Notes under the pieces: generated by a model | Database searches by the model: none | Told to the model about the DNA's origin: nothing | The model's input: only the letters and a program-made list of their open reading frames with translations | NCBI RefSeq assembly: GCF_002222635.1 | Contig: NZ_CP022415.1 | Coordinates: forward strand, 1,736,001-1,800,000 | DNA: 64,000 nucleotides | Source: Pseudosulfitobacter pseudonitzschiae | Lineage (GTDB): Bacteria; Pseudomonadota; Alphaproteobacteria; Rhodobacterales; Rhodobacteraceae | Direction: 5' to 3' | Program-made: the position numbers and the translations under genes | Shown here: piece by piece, positions 55,185 through 63,129 of the stretch | Layout: every line of letters begins with the position of its first letter | How positions within the stretch are numbered: position 1 is the stretch's first letter

Positions 55185-55763
55185 TTAGAAGTTGTACGAA
55201 CCGCGCAGTGTGAATGAGGTCGCGTCCGCGTCCAAACCCGAACCTGCGATGTCGTCAAAGCTGTGCTCCAGCACTTCGCCGCCCATGGTGAAACGATCAT
55301 TCACTTTGTAGGCGACGCCCAGACCGTAGAATTCACCGTTGTCGCTGCCAACCGATGTGTCCGCACGTGCGGCACCGGCTGTGGCATAGACCAGAGTGCG
55401 GCCAAGGTCATAGCCCGCTTTCAGTTTCAGGCGTGCAACATTGTCGGCTGTGCCGCCGCCGCCCAGATCAATGTCGAGCTGGTCGTAATCGACCTCGCCG
55501 CCCAGTACGAAACGACCAAAGTCGTAGTTGTAACCGCCGTGCACACCGTATGTGCCACCGGACCCATCCGCCGCGCCGGTGCCGTCGATGTCGGCATAGC
55601 CCAGTTGGCCACCAGCATAGAAGCCTGTCCAGTCGCCACCCGTGTATGCGGGTGTTGCGGGCACGATAACCGGTGCTTCGATCACCGGATCAGCGGGGGC
55701 GCCAGCATAAAGCGGGGCTGCGGCAGCCAGTGTAAGTGCGCCTGCGTAAACGATACGTTTCAT
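55185..55763 (-). CDS. Small outer membrane beta-barrel protein
   Basis: The 192-residue product has a signal peptide (MKRIVYAGALTLAAAAPLYA) and an eight-strand barrel-like sequence of alternating residues: DWTGFYAGGQLGYADIDG, YGVHGGYNYDFGRFVLGGEV. It ends in Phe (LRGSYNF), as BAM substrates do. It is of the OMP_b-brl/opacity-type family found across Rhodobacteraceae. GGAGCAACACA precedes the ATG. Confidence 0.87.
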   Translation of the reverse strand: MKRIVYAGALTLAAAAPLYAGAPADPVIEAPVIVPATPAYTGGDWTGFYAGGQLGYADIDGTGAADGSGGTYGVHGGYNYDFGRFVLGGEVDYDQLDIDLGGGGTADNVARLKLKAGYDLGRTLVYATAGAARADTSVGSDNGEFYGLGVAYKVNDRFTMGGEVLEHSFDDIAGSGLDADATSFTLRGSYNF

Positions 55764-56214
55764 TGTGTTGCTCCTAGTTTCATTTCTTAAGCATGCTTCG
55801 CCGTAGACACCGCAGTGCAGGTTTCTGCACGCAGCGTTGTGTTTCCACGGACTGTGAGCAAAACGCCATTTGCGGGGTTAAGTTCCACCCACATTTTCGT
55901 GTTCTGCAATCCAAGGCGGGAACCCGCGCAGGGCGGCGGGCCGTTAAGCGGTGATCAGCCGTGGTCCGATTGCGACCCTATGTCGCAAACGGGCAGGACA
56001 GACCGGCACGCACAGGCGCAGGATCGTTTCACCCCGTACAGGATCGCCGCTTTTGGCGCTCTGCCAAGGAGACTGGGATGCAGGCTGATCTGTGTAAAAT
56101 CGCTCTTGTTGTGCGCACAATTGGTGCCGAACGCGGACGCGCCGCACGCGGCAGGCCCTAGCGATTTGCCACCGATCAACCCTGCCCCATTCTCTTGCAC
56201 ACGGAAATTGCACC
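55764..56214. promoter_or_regulatory. Region before the MttB-family gene, with dyad TTGCGAC-CCTAT-GTCGCAA
   Basis: The 19-base dyad at 55970-55988 has perfect 7-bp arms and could be an operator for the gene at 56215. Further right is a 27-codon leader ORF (56078-56161). The left part holds the outer-membrane barrel promoter. Confidence 0.45.
56078..56161 (+). CDS. Possible 27-codon leader ORF upstream of the MttB-family gene
   Basis: The ATG at 56078 has AAGGAG 6 bases upstream, a strong ribosome binding site. It encodes a 27-residue peptide, MQADLCKIALVVRTIGAERG at the start, and stops 53 bases before the methyltransferase. A leader or attenuator peptide is possible. It may also be chance, since no product class is recognised. 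Confidence 0.35.
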   Translation: MQADLCKIALVVRTIGAERGRAARGRP

Positions 56215-57753
56215 ATGAACGATCATTCCCCCTCGCGCACAGGTGGCCGCGCTGCGCGCCGCGCCGCACGCGCTGCCCCGTTGGCCGACCACCTGCGCCC
56301 CATCCGCGCCGGAATGTCGGGTGGACAGTACACCCCCCTCAGCGACGCGGATGTCTTGCGCATTCACACCGCCGCCCTTGATGCGCTGGAACGTATCGGG
56401 CTGGCGGATGCGCCGCCTTCGGGCGTGGCCCATCTGACGGCTGCGGGGGCGGCTCTGGGCGACGACGGGCGCATCCGCTTTCCGCGTGCGCTGGTTGAAG
56501 ACACCATTGCCAAAGCCAACCGCACGCTGACCCTGCACAGCCGCGACGGGTTGCATGATCTGGATCTGTCAGGCACCCGCGTTCATTATGGCACCGCAGG
56601 GGCTGCGGTGCATATGGTCGAACCGGATGGCCGCAGCTACCGCGAAAGCACGGTGCAAGATCTGCACGACGCCGCGCGCATCTGCGACCGGCTGGACAAT
56701 ATCCATTTCGTACAGCGTCCGATGGTTTGTCGAGACATCTTTGACAACTTCGAGATGGACATGAATTCGGTCTATGCCTGCACATCCGGCACGACCAAAC
56801 ACGTCGGTGTATCATTCACCGACCCCGCCTTTGTCGCCCCCGCCATCGAGATGCTGCACTTGATTGCAGGCGGCGAAGCGGCGTGGCGCGAACGGCCCTT
56901 TGTCAGCAATTCCAACTGTTTTGTCGTACCACCAATGAAATTCGCCACCGAATCCTGTCTGGTGATGGAGGCGTGCATCAAACACGGCATGCCTGTGCTG
57001 CTGCTGTCTGCAGGCATGTCGGGGGCCACCGCTCCGGGCAGTATCGCGGGCGCGATCGTGCAGGCGGTGGCGGAATGTCTGGCGGGTCTGGTCTATGTCC
57101 ACGCGGTTCAGCCGGGGGCGCCCGCGATTTTTGGCACCTGGCCTTTTGATCTGGACCTGCGCACAGGGTCGATGACCGGCGGATCGGGCGAACAGGCGCT
57201 GCTGACGGCAGGCTGCGCGCAGATGCATCGTTTCTACGACCTGCCCGGAGGAGCCGCGGCAGGCATTGCCGACAGCAAACTGCCCGACATGCAGGCCGGA
57301 TGGGAACAGATGTGTTCAAACGTGATGGCGGGGCTGTCGGGGCTGAACATGGTTTACGAGGCGGCGGGGATGCACGCATCGCTGCTGGGGTTCTGTCACG
57401 AAAGCCTGATTATAGGCGACGATCTGATCGGTCAGGCAATGCGCTGTGTGCGCGGCATCGAAGTCACCGACGAGACGATGGCGCTGGACCAGATGGAGGC
57501 CGTGTGCATGGGCGGTCCGGGGCACTATCTTGGCACCGCCGAAACGCTGGGCCGGATGGAGATGGACAACGTCTATCCTGCCCTTGGCGATCGCACTTCG
57601 CCCAAAGAATGGGCCGAGCGCGGCAAACCCGATCTGATCGCGCGGGCCACAGAGCGCAAGAACGAAATCCTGTCGGAACGATCCGCCGCGCGGTTCGATC
57701 CGGCGCTGGATGCGGCGATACGGGCAAAGTTCAACATTCACCTGCCAGCATAG
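56215..57753 (+). CDS. Trimethylamine methyltransferase (MttB) family protein, non-pyrrolysine type
   Basis: MttB-family enzymes transfer a methyl group from a quaternary or tertiary amine to a corrinoid protein. The 512-residue product has a basic N-terminus (GGRAARRAARAAPLADHL) and the family core: NFEMDMNSVYACTSGTTKH, LLSAGMSGATAPGSIAGAI, and HYLGTAETLGRM near the C-terminus. There is no in-frame amber codon, so it belongs to the non-pyrrolysine branch that includes glycine betaine methyltransferases. No corrinoid protein or second methyltransferase is nearby. It begins after a region with a dyad and a leader ORF. Confidence 0.88.
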   Translation: MNDHSPSRTGGRAARRAARAAPLADHLRPIRAGMSGGQYTPLSDADVLRIHTAALDALERIGLADAPPSGVAHLTAAGAALGDDGRIRFPRALVEDTIAKANRTLTLHSRDGLHDLDLSGTRVHYGTAGAAVHMVEPDGRSYRESTVQDLHDAARICDRLDNIHFVQRPMVCRDIFDNFEMDMNSVYACTSGTTKHVGVSFTDPAFVAPAIEMLHLIAGGEAAWRERPFVSNSNCFVVPPMKFATESCLVMEACIKHGMPVLLLSAGMSGATAPGSIAGAIVQAVAECLAGLVYVHAVQPGAPAIFGTWPFDLDLRTGSMTGGSGEQALLTAGCAQMHRFYDLPGGAAAGIADSKLPDMQAGWEQMCSNVMAGLSGLNMVYEAAGMHASLLGFCHESLIIGDDLIGQAMRCVRGIEVTDETMALDQMEAVCMGGPGHYLGTAETLGRMEMDNVYPALGDRTSPKEWAERGKPDLIARATERKNEILSERSAARFDPALDAAIRAKFNIHLPA

Positions 57754-57762
57754 ATACAAAAT

Positions 57763-57792
57763 GGCGTCCGGCTCGGGGTTAAGCCGGACGCC
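57763..57792. terminator. Bidirectional terminator between MttB-family and EF-hand genes
   Basis: Perfect 11-bp stem GGCGTCCGGCT/AGCCGGACGCC with an 8-base loop, 9 bases past the methyltransferase stop and 8 bases past the EF-hand stop. The minus-strand exit reads ATTTTG. It serves two convergent genes. Confidence 0.75.
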
Positions 57793-57799
57793 CAAGGCG

Positions 57800-58054
57800 T
57801 TAGCCTTCCGAGGGGGCGGGCAGCATTCCGCTTTCGGTTGCGGCGGCGACTTCCTCTTCGTCAAGCGCCCCGTTGGCATCCAGATCAAGCGTGATGAACT
57901 GGTCGCTCGTCATCTCGGGATTGACCGACTGCACTTCGTCCAGTGTCAAAAACCCGTCCTGATTGGCATCCAACTCTGACAGCGTGTCTGCACTGGCAAT
58001 CACGGGGCATGCAGCAACGGCAACGGCTGCGGCAAATGTGCTGAATTTGGTCAT
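57800..58054 (-). CDS. Secreted EF-hand protein, 84 aa
   Basis: The product has a signal peptide (MTKFSTFAAAVAVAACPVIA) and two EF-hand calcium loops: DANQDGFLTLDE (canonical) and DLDANGALDEEE (close to canonical). Periplasmic calcium sensing or buffering is the natural reading. AAAGGAG precedes the ATG. It is divergent from the ECF sigma factor gene at 58286, which might control it. That link is only positional. Confidence 0.9.
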   Translation of the reverse strand: MTKFSTFAAAVAVAACPVIASADTLSELDANQDGFLTLDEVQSVNPEMTSDQFITLDLDANGALDEEEVAAATESGMLPAPSEG

Positions 58055-58285
58055 GATGGTACTCCTTTAGGTTTCAAGTCACGAGGCCTCGTTGGGCACT
58101 CATAGGGTTTGATGCGAAAACGGCGCATCGCGTCCCTGACGGGCTGACCACCATACCCCACGCGCGGCACCGCGCCGATCTGCGACAAAGACCTCGGCAA
58201 GCCGTCGCCCAAAAAGCCCCGCTTTGGAAAACCGGCAAGAAACCCCCGTCTGTTCAGCGTGTGCAACGCAGGGTTAGGTCGCGCC

Positions 58286-58768
58286 ATGACAACACAAGCA
58301 CCCCTGTCCCGCCTCATCCCAATGCTGACCCGCCGTGCGCGTCGGCTGACACGTTCACACAGCGCCGCCGACGATCTGGTGCAAGAGACCCTGCTGCGCC
58401 TGATCCTGCGCGCGCGCCATGGCGGGCCGATCGACGACCTGCCCGCCTATGCGATGCGCACGCTGACCAATCAGGCGCGGATGGCGTGGCGGCGTGCGCC
58501 GGTGACCGAGGAGCTGGAGGAAGATCATGCCACGGTGCTGCCCGATGCGCCCATGCGGCTGGACTATGCGGACACATTGAGTGCCATCGAAACGCTGCCT
58601 CGCGATCAGGCCGACCTGTTGCGGCTGGTCGCAGCGGGCGAGACGTCACCGGCCCGTCTGGCACAACTGACCGGCCTGCCCCAAGGCACAGTCATGTCGC
58701 GTCTGGCCCGCGCACGGGCAAGACTGCGGCGCATGTTGGAAGGTGAGATGGATGAAGCAGTTAAGTGA
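58286..58768 (+). CDS. ECF-type RNA polymerase sigma factor
   Basis: The 160-residue product has region 2 (RSHSAADDLVQETLLRLILR, pairing with core polymerase and -10) and region 4 (LAQLTGLPQGTVMSRLARAR, the -35 helix-turn-helix). The ATG at 58286 has AGGT upstream; a GTG at 58259 is also in frame. No anti-sigma factor gene is adjacent, which is unusual for the class. It is divergent from the EF-hand gene and convergent with the polyamine operon's terminator. Confidence 0.88.
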   Translation: MTTQAPLSRLIPMLTRRARRLTRSHSAADDLVQETLLRLILRARHGGPIDDLPAYAMRTLTNQARMAWRRAPVTEELEEDHATVLPDAPMRLDYADTLSAIETLPRDQADLLRLVAAGETSPARLAQLTGLPQGTVMSRLARARARLRRMLEGEMDEAVK

Positions 58769-58802
58769 CACCAGCCAATAAGCCCGCGCCTTAATCCTGC
58801 CG

Positions 58803-58832
58803 AAAAAAGGGGGGCGCATCGCATCGCCCCCC
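58803..58832 (-). terminator. Terminator of the nspC-carboxynorspermidine dehydrogenase operon
   Basis: On the minus strand the stem GGGGGGCG/CGCCCCCC, with an 8-base loop, is followed by six T residues. It lies just past the dehydrogenase stop at 58839 and between the two convergent units. A textbook intrinsic terminator. Confidence 0.85.
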
Positions 58833-58838
58833 CTCAGG

Positions 58839-60077
58839 TCATGCGTTCCACGCCCGGTCGCCGTTGGCATCCTTGACCCGCGTCGGCAGGCCGATGTCAT
58901 CCAGCAGCGCGAACAACGGCTTGGGGTCCAGTTCCTCGACGTTGACCATCTTGGCCACGTCATAGGTGCCATCCGCGATCAGCATGGCAAAGGCCACCGG
59001 CGGCACGCCTGCGGTATAGGAAATGCCTTGGCTGCCCACCTCTTCATAGGCTTCTTTGTGGTCGGCCACGTTGTAGACGAACACTTCTGCCTCGGCGCCA
59101 TCCTTGGTGCCTTTGACCAGATCACCGATGCAGGTCTTGCCGGTATAATTCGGCGCAAGGCTGGACGGATCGGGCAGCACAGCCTTGACTACTTTCAGCG
59201 GGATAACCTCCAGCCCTTCGGCGGTCACCACGGGCTGTTCGGACAACAGACCAAGGTTTTGCAGCACGGTAAAGACGTTGATGTAGTGATCGCCAAAGCC
59301 CATCCAGAACCGGATATCGGCCTGCGGATAGTTGGCCGCCAGCGAATGCACCTCGTCATGGCCAGACATATAGGCCTTTTGCTTGCCAACGACGGGCAGA
59401 TCCCATTCGCGGCCCACCTCGAACATGCTGTTTTCCTGCCAAGCGCCTTGCTGCCAGCTATAGACGGTGCCCGTAAACTCGCGAAAGTTGATCTCGGGGT
59501 CGAAGTTGGTCGAGAAATACTTGCCGTGGCTGCCCGCGTTGATGTCGACGATGTCGATGGATTTGACGTCATCCATGTATTCATCCACCGCGAAACGGGC
59601 AAAGGCATTGACCATCCCGGGATCAAAACCCGCGCCCAAAATCGCCGTCACACCGGCCGCCGCGCAATCCTCACGGCGTTTCCATTCATAGTTGCCGTAC
59701 CACGGCGGGGTTTCGCAGATTTTGGCCGGATCTTCGTGAATCGCAGTGTCGATATAGGCAACACCCGCCTGAATACACGCCTCGAGAACAGTCATGTTCA
59801 CAAAGGGCGAACCGACATTGATCACGATCTGCGCGCCCGTGCCTTTCAAAAGATCGACCACAGCGGCGGTGTTCATCGCATCCACCGCATGGGCCTTGAA
59901 CACGCCGTCCTGTTTCATCGCGCCCTTGTCGTGCACGCTCTGGATGATGGCCTCGCATTTCGAAACCGTCCGGCTAGCGATATGCAAATCCCCCAACACA
60001 TCGTTGTTTTGCGCGCATTTATGCGCCACGACCTGAGCGACGCCACCTGCGCCGATGATAAGAACATTGCGTTTCAT
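58839..60077 (-). CDS. Carboxynorspermidine/carboxyspermidine dehydrogenase (saccharopine dehydrogenase family)
   Basis: This NADPH enzyme joins aspartate semialdehyde with a diamine to give carboxy(nor)spermidine, an alternative polyamine route common in marine bacteria. The 412-residue product has the Rossmann motif NVLIIGAGGVAQVVAHKCAQ, INVGSPFVNMTVLEAC, AILGAGFDPGMVNAFARFA and FWMGFGDHYINVF. It follows the decarboxylase gene on the same strand by 29 bases, an operon for spermidine synthesis without S-adenosylmethionine decarboxylase. Confidence 0.93.
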   Translation of the reverse strand: MKRNVLIIGAGGVAQVVAHKCAQNNDVLGDLHIASRTVSKCEAIIQSVHDKGAMKQDGVFKAHAVDAMNTAAVVDLLKGTGAQIVINVGSPFVNMTVLEACIQAGVAYIDTAIHEDPAKICETPPWYGNYEWKRREDCAAAGVTAILGAGFDPGMVNAFARFAVDEYMDDVKSIDIVDINAGSHGKYFSTNFDPEINFREFTGTVYSWQQGAWQENSMFEVGREWDLPVVGKQKAYMSGHDEVHSLAANYPQADIRFWMGFGDHYINVFTVLQNLGLLSEQPVVTAEGLEVIPLKVVKAVLPDPSSLAPNYTGKTCIGDLVKGTKDGAEAEVFVYNVADHKEAYEEVGSQGISYTAGVPPVAFAMLIADGTYDVAKMVNVEELDPKPLFALLDDIGLPTRVKDANGDRAWNA

Positions 60078-60106
60078 GTATCCAAGAGACCTCTTATGTT
60101 TGGTGT

Positions 60107-61201
60107 TCAGGAAAGAGCCGCCAAAAAGTCGGCGTAATCGAATTCGCGCACCATGCGCAGGGTTCCGTCCAGTTCACGTATGGCGATGCCGGGCATCTTC
60201 ACCCCATTGAACCAGTTTTTCTTAACCATTGTGTAACCGGCTGCGTCCTGAAATGAAATCCGGTCACCGGGTTTGATCGGTTTGTCAAAGCGGAATTCGC
60301 CAAAGATATCGCCCGCAAGGCAGGATTTGCCGCAGATCATCCACGCATGATCACCGCTGTCGGGGCTGACTTTGGCCGGTTCGCGGTAAATCAGCAGATC
60401 CAGCATATGGGCCTCGATCGAAGCATCGACGATGGCCAGATCCTTGCCGTTGTGCAGCGTATCCAGCACGGTCACTTCCAGCGTCGCAGCCCCCGTGATC
60501 GCGGCCTCACCCGGTTCCAGATAGACCTGTACTCCGTTGTCTTCGGCAAAGCCCTTCAGCCGCGCCGCCAGACGGTCCAACGGATAGCCTTCGCCGGTGA
60601 AATGGATGCCGCCGCCAAGACTGATCCAATCCATCTGCGTGATGATCGCGCCAAAACGGTCCTCGATCAGGGTCAGCATCTCGTCGAACCGCTCGAAATC
60701 GTCGTTTTCGCAGTTGTTGTGAAACATCAGGCCGCTGATCTTGTCGGCCACGGCGGCGATCCGGTCGGGGTCATGTTCGCCCAAACGGCTAAAGGGGCGC
60801 GCAGGGTCGGCAAGATCAAAACCCGAGGTGGACACACCCGGATTGACGCGCAGACCGCGCACATGCCCTTGGGATTGGATGTCGAACCGCTGTAGCTGGC
60901 CGATTGAATTGAAGATGATCTTGTCGCTCTGGGTCAACACCTCGTCGATCTCGTGATCGGCGTAAGCCACGGAATAGGCATGGGTTTCTCCGCCGAACTT
61001 CTCGGACCCCAAGCGCACTTCGTAAAGCGAGGACGAGGTCGAACCGTCCATATACTCCGCCATGAAATCGAACACTGACCAGGTGGCGAAACATTTCAAC
61101 GCCAGCAGGGATTTCGCCCCCGAAGCCGCGCGCAGCCACGCGATTTTTTCCATGTTCTTCAACAGGTGGGATTTGTCGATCAGGTAATAGGGCGTTTGCA
61201 T
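60107..61201 (-). CDS. nspC: Carboxynorspermidine decarboxylase
   Basis: NspC decarboxylates carboxy(nor)spermidine to (nor)spermidine; it is a PLP enzyme of the alanine-racemase/ornithine-decarboxylase fold III. The 364-residue product has SLLALKCFATWSVFDF with the PLP lysine, LRVNPGVSTSGFDL, the LMFHNNCENDDFERF region, LGGGIHFTGEGYP and CGKSCLAGDIFGEF. I chose the ATG at 61201 with AAGGGGAG upstream. It lies 29 bases before the dehydrogenase gene. With arginase and ornithine elsewhere, putrescine supply is needed but no ornithine decarboxylase is in this window. Confidence 0.93.
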   Translation of the reverse strand: MQTPYYLIDKSHLLKNMEKIAWLRAASGAKSLLALKCFATWSVFDFMAEYMDGSTSSSLYEVRLGSEKFGGETHAYSVAYADHEIDEVLTQSDKIIFNSIGQLQRFDIQSQGHVRGLRVNPGVSTSGFDLADPARPFSRLGEHDPDRIAAVADKISGLMFHNNCENDDFERFDEMLTLIEDRFGAIITQMDWISLGGGIHFTGEGYPLDRLAARLKGFAEDNGVQVYLEPGEAAITGAATLEVTVLDTLHNGKDLAIVDASIEAHMLDLLIYREPAKVSPDSGDHAWMICGKSCLAGDIFGEFRFDKPIKPGDRISFQDAAGYTMVKKNWFNGVKMPGIAIRELDGTLRMVREFDYADFLAALS

Positions 61202-61554
61202 GGGCGTGCTCCCCTTGGTGCCGTGTCTCAAGGCGCCCACCTAAGGCGGCGAACGCGCTATGGCAAGTGCATTGGCCCATGTTGCGCAGTCAGTTGGAAC
61301 CAGCGCCGGTGGCCCAGCCTGTTACAATCCCCGCGTTGTACAATCTTGCAAAAACGCGCGCGTGGGTCGCGCGGACGGGCACAGGCAGAAACACGACCTT
61401 GGGCACAAGTTGTGCCAAATCGCCAAGGCGCTGCATCCGCGTTTACTGAAAACGGTACCAATGACCCGCGCAATCTTAGCTTCGGCCATTGCCATGCTCC
61501 GGAGCGCAAGGTAGCAATTCGAAGAGATTACGAAGACCTTGGAGGAGGGAAAAT
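61202..61554. promoter_or_regulatory. Divergent promoter region of nspC and TRAP operon, with dyad GGCACAA-G-TTGTGCC
   Basis: The 15-base dyad at 61402-61416 has perfect 7-bp arms about a 1-base centre, lying 139 bases before the TRAP ATG. This is a strong operator-like site, perhaps for a GntR- or LacI-type factor, but no regulator gene lies in this region. No other gene is apparent in the 353 bases. Confidence 0.5.
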
Positions 61555-62541
61555 ATGTTTTTCAACAAGATACGCCAAACGGCCCTGATGGCTGTTGTCG
61601 CTACAATTTCAGCAGGCGTTGCAAGCGCCGAAACAGAAGTCAAAATCGGCTACGCACTGGCACCGGATTCACACTACGGCGTCGCCGCAGAAAAGTGGCA
61701 GGAAGTCGTCGAAGCCAAAACCGACGGCAAGTTCAAGTTCCGCCATTTCCCCTCGTCCGGTCTGGGCGGCGAGCGTGAAGTGGTCGAAGGTCTGCAACTT
61801 GGCACCGTCGAGGCGACAATTGTCTCGACCGGTACCCTCAGCAACTTTGTCCCCGCCACAGGCGTGACCGACATTCCGTTCCTGTTCCGCAGCCTCGAAC
61901 ACGCACGCAACGTGCTGGACGGCCCGGTAGGTCAGGAAATTCTGGCCGACTTCGACGGTGCCGGACTGGTCGCAGTTGCTTGGGGCGAACAAGGGTTCCG
62001 CCACATCACCAACAACCGCAATCCCATCGAGACACCCGAAGATCTGGCGGGCATGAAGCTGCGCACGATGGAAAACCCCGTTCACCTATCCGCATTCAAC
62101 GCGCTGGGTGCGGCCCCCACGCCGATGGCATGGCCCGAAGTGATCGGAGCCCTGCAACAAGGGACAATCGACGGTCAGGAAAACCCGCTTTCGGTGATCG
62201 TTTCGGTTAAACTGAACGAAGTGCAAAAATACCTGACGCTGTCGGGCCACGTCTATTCGCCCGCCATGCTGCTGATCTCGAAACCGTTCTGGGATGGTCT
62301 GTCGGACGAGGAAAAAGCCGCTTTTGAAGAAGGCGCAACCGAAGCCGTCGTTGCCATGCGCGGTTTTGTGGATGATGTCGAGCAAAGCGGCGTCGAGACG
62401 CTGAAAGAGCGCGGCATGGAAGTGAATGAACTGTCCGAAGAGCAAAAGGCAGCGTTCCGCGCATCGGTCGAAAGCGCCTATGAAGGCTACTACGAAACCT
62501 ACGGCAAAGACCTGATCGACCGTATTTCGGCGACAGAATAA
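61555..62541 (+). CDS. dctP: TRAP transporter solute-binding protein (DctP family)
   Basis: The periplasmic binding protein of a TRAP importer for organic acids or related solutes. The 328-residue product has a signal peptide (ending AGVASAETEV) and the DctP motifs GYALAPDSHYGVAAEKWQEV, GMKLRTMENPVHLSAFNAL (with the ligand-binding Arg), and PTPMAWPEVIGALQQGTIDG. GGAGGAGGG before the ATG is strong. A hairpin follows the gene, then the permeases. The solute cannot be named; the polyamine genes beside it are only a weak hint. Confidence 0.93.
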   Translation: MFFNKIRQTALMAVVATISAGVASAETEVKIGYALAPDSHYGVAAEKWQEVVEAKTDGKFKFRHFPSSGLGGEREVVEGLQLGTVEATIVSTGTLSNFVPATGVTDIPFLFRSLEHARNVLDGPVGQEILADFDGAGLVAVAWGEQGFRHITNNRNPIETPEDLAGMKLRTMENPVHLSAFNALGAAPTPMAWPEVIGALQQGTIDGQENPLSVIVSVKLNEVQKYLTLSGHVYSPAMLLISKPFWDGLSDEEKAAFEEGATEAVVAMRGFVDDVEQSGVETLKERGMEVNELSEEQKAAFRASVESAYEGYYETYGKDLIDRISATE

Positions 62542-62558
62542 TCCGCATGCTGTAATCC

Positions 62559-62591
62559 AAGCGGCCGGAGCGCAAGCTTTCGGCCGCTTTT
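62559..62591 (+). terminator. Attenuator hairpin between TRAP binding protein and permease genes
   Basis: Perfect 9-bp stem AAGCGGCCG/CGGCCGCTT with a 13-base loop, then TTTG. It would let the binding protein be made in excess of the permeases, as is common for such transporters. Confidence 0.65.
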
Positions 62592-62607
62592 GTCATTGCC
62601 GGAGGGA

Positions 62608-63129
62608 ATGGTGCGCAGGATCGAACGAATATTTGTGTCGCTCAACGAAGTGGCAGTGATTGGCCTGTTGGCGTCGATGACGTTGATTGTCGGCGCGAAT
62701 GTCGCGCTGCGCTACACGACAAACCATTCACTGCCTTGGGCAGACGAAGCGGCGCGATATCTGATGATCTGGATGACGTTCCTGGGGGCCGGACTGGCGC
62801 TGCGGATGGGCGGGCATGTGGCCATCACTAACCTGCATGATTTCATCAGCACCCGTTCCCAAAAGCTGCTGCGCGCGGCCATCGTGGTGACGCTGCTGCT
62901 GTTTTTCGGGTTCATGGTCTATGTTGGCTGGCAATATATGGAACGCGCCCGCTTTCAGCAAACCCCTGCCCTGCGGCTTTCGTTTCGATATGTCTATGCC
63001 GCGATGCCTGTGGGTTTCAGCCTGTTGATCGTGCATCTGCTGTTGATCGCCAAACCGTTCATTCACGCGGGGCTGTACAAGCAAGCCGACGGCGCGACTG
63101 AAAATGCGCCGGGTGCTGCAAATGGCTGA
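62608..63129 (+). CDS. dctQ: TRAP transporter small permease (DctQ family)
   Basis: The 173-residue product has four membrane segments, the DctQ motifs NVALRYTTNHSLPWADEAAR and LPLRMGGH-like ALRMGGHVAITNL, as expected for the small TRAP subunit. The start is uncertain: ATG at 62608 is close to GGAGG, while GTG at 62611 has better spacing. An in-frame TTG at 62590 is unlikely. It overlaps the large permease start by 8 bases. Confidence 0.88.
   Translation: MVRRIERIFVSLNEVAVIGLLASMTLIVGANVALRYTTNHSLPWADEAARYLMIWMTFLGAGLALRMGGHVAITNLHDFISTRSQKLLRAAIVVTLLLFFGFMVYVGWQYMERARFQQTPALRLSFRYVYAAMPVGFSLLIVHLLLIAKPFIHAGLYKQADGATENAPGAANG

Noticed and set aside
56215-57753. Pyrrolysine-containing MttB
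   Set aside because: The frame is open without an internal amber codon and ends normally, so it is the non-pyrrolysine type.
58051-58317. 88-codon minus-strand frame between the EF-hand and sigma genes, ending in an ATGA overlap and containing NRRGFLAG
   Set aside because: It looks Tat-like at first but has no hydrophobic segment after the twin arginine. Its last codons are the strong ribosome binding site of the EF-hand gene. More likely a chance frame in GC-rich promoter DNA.
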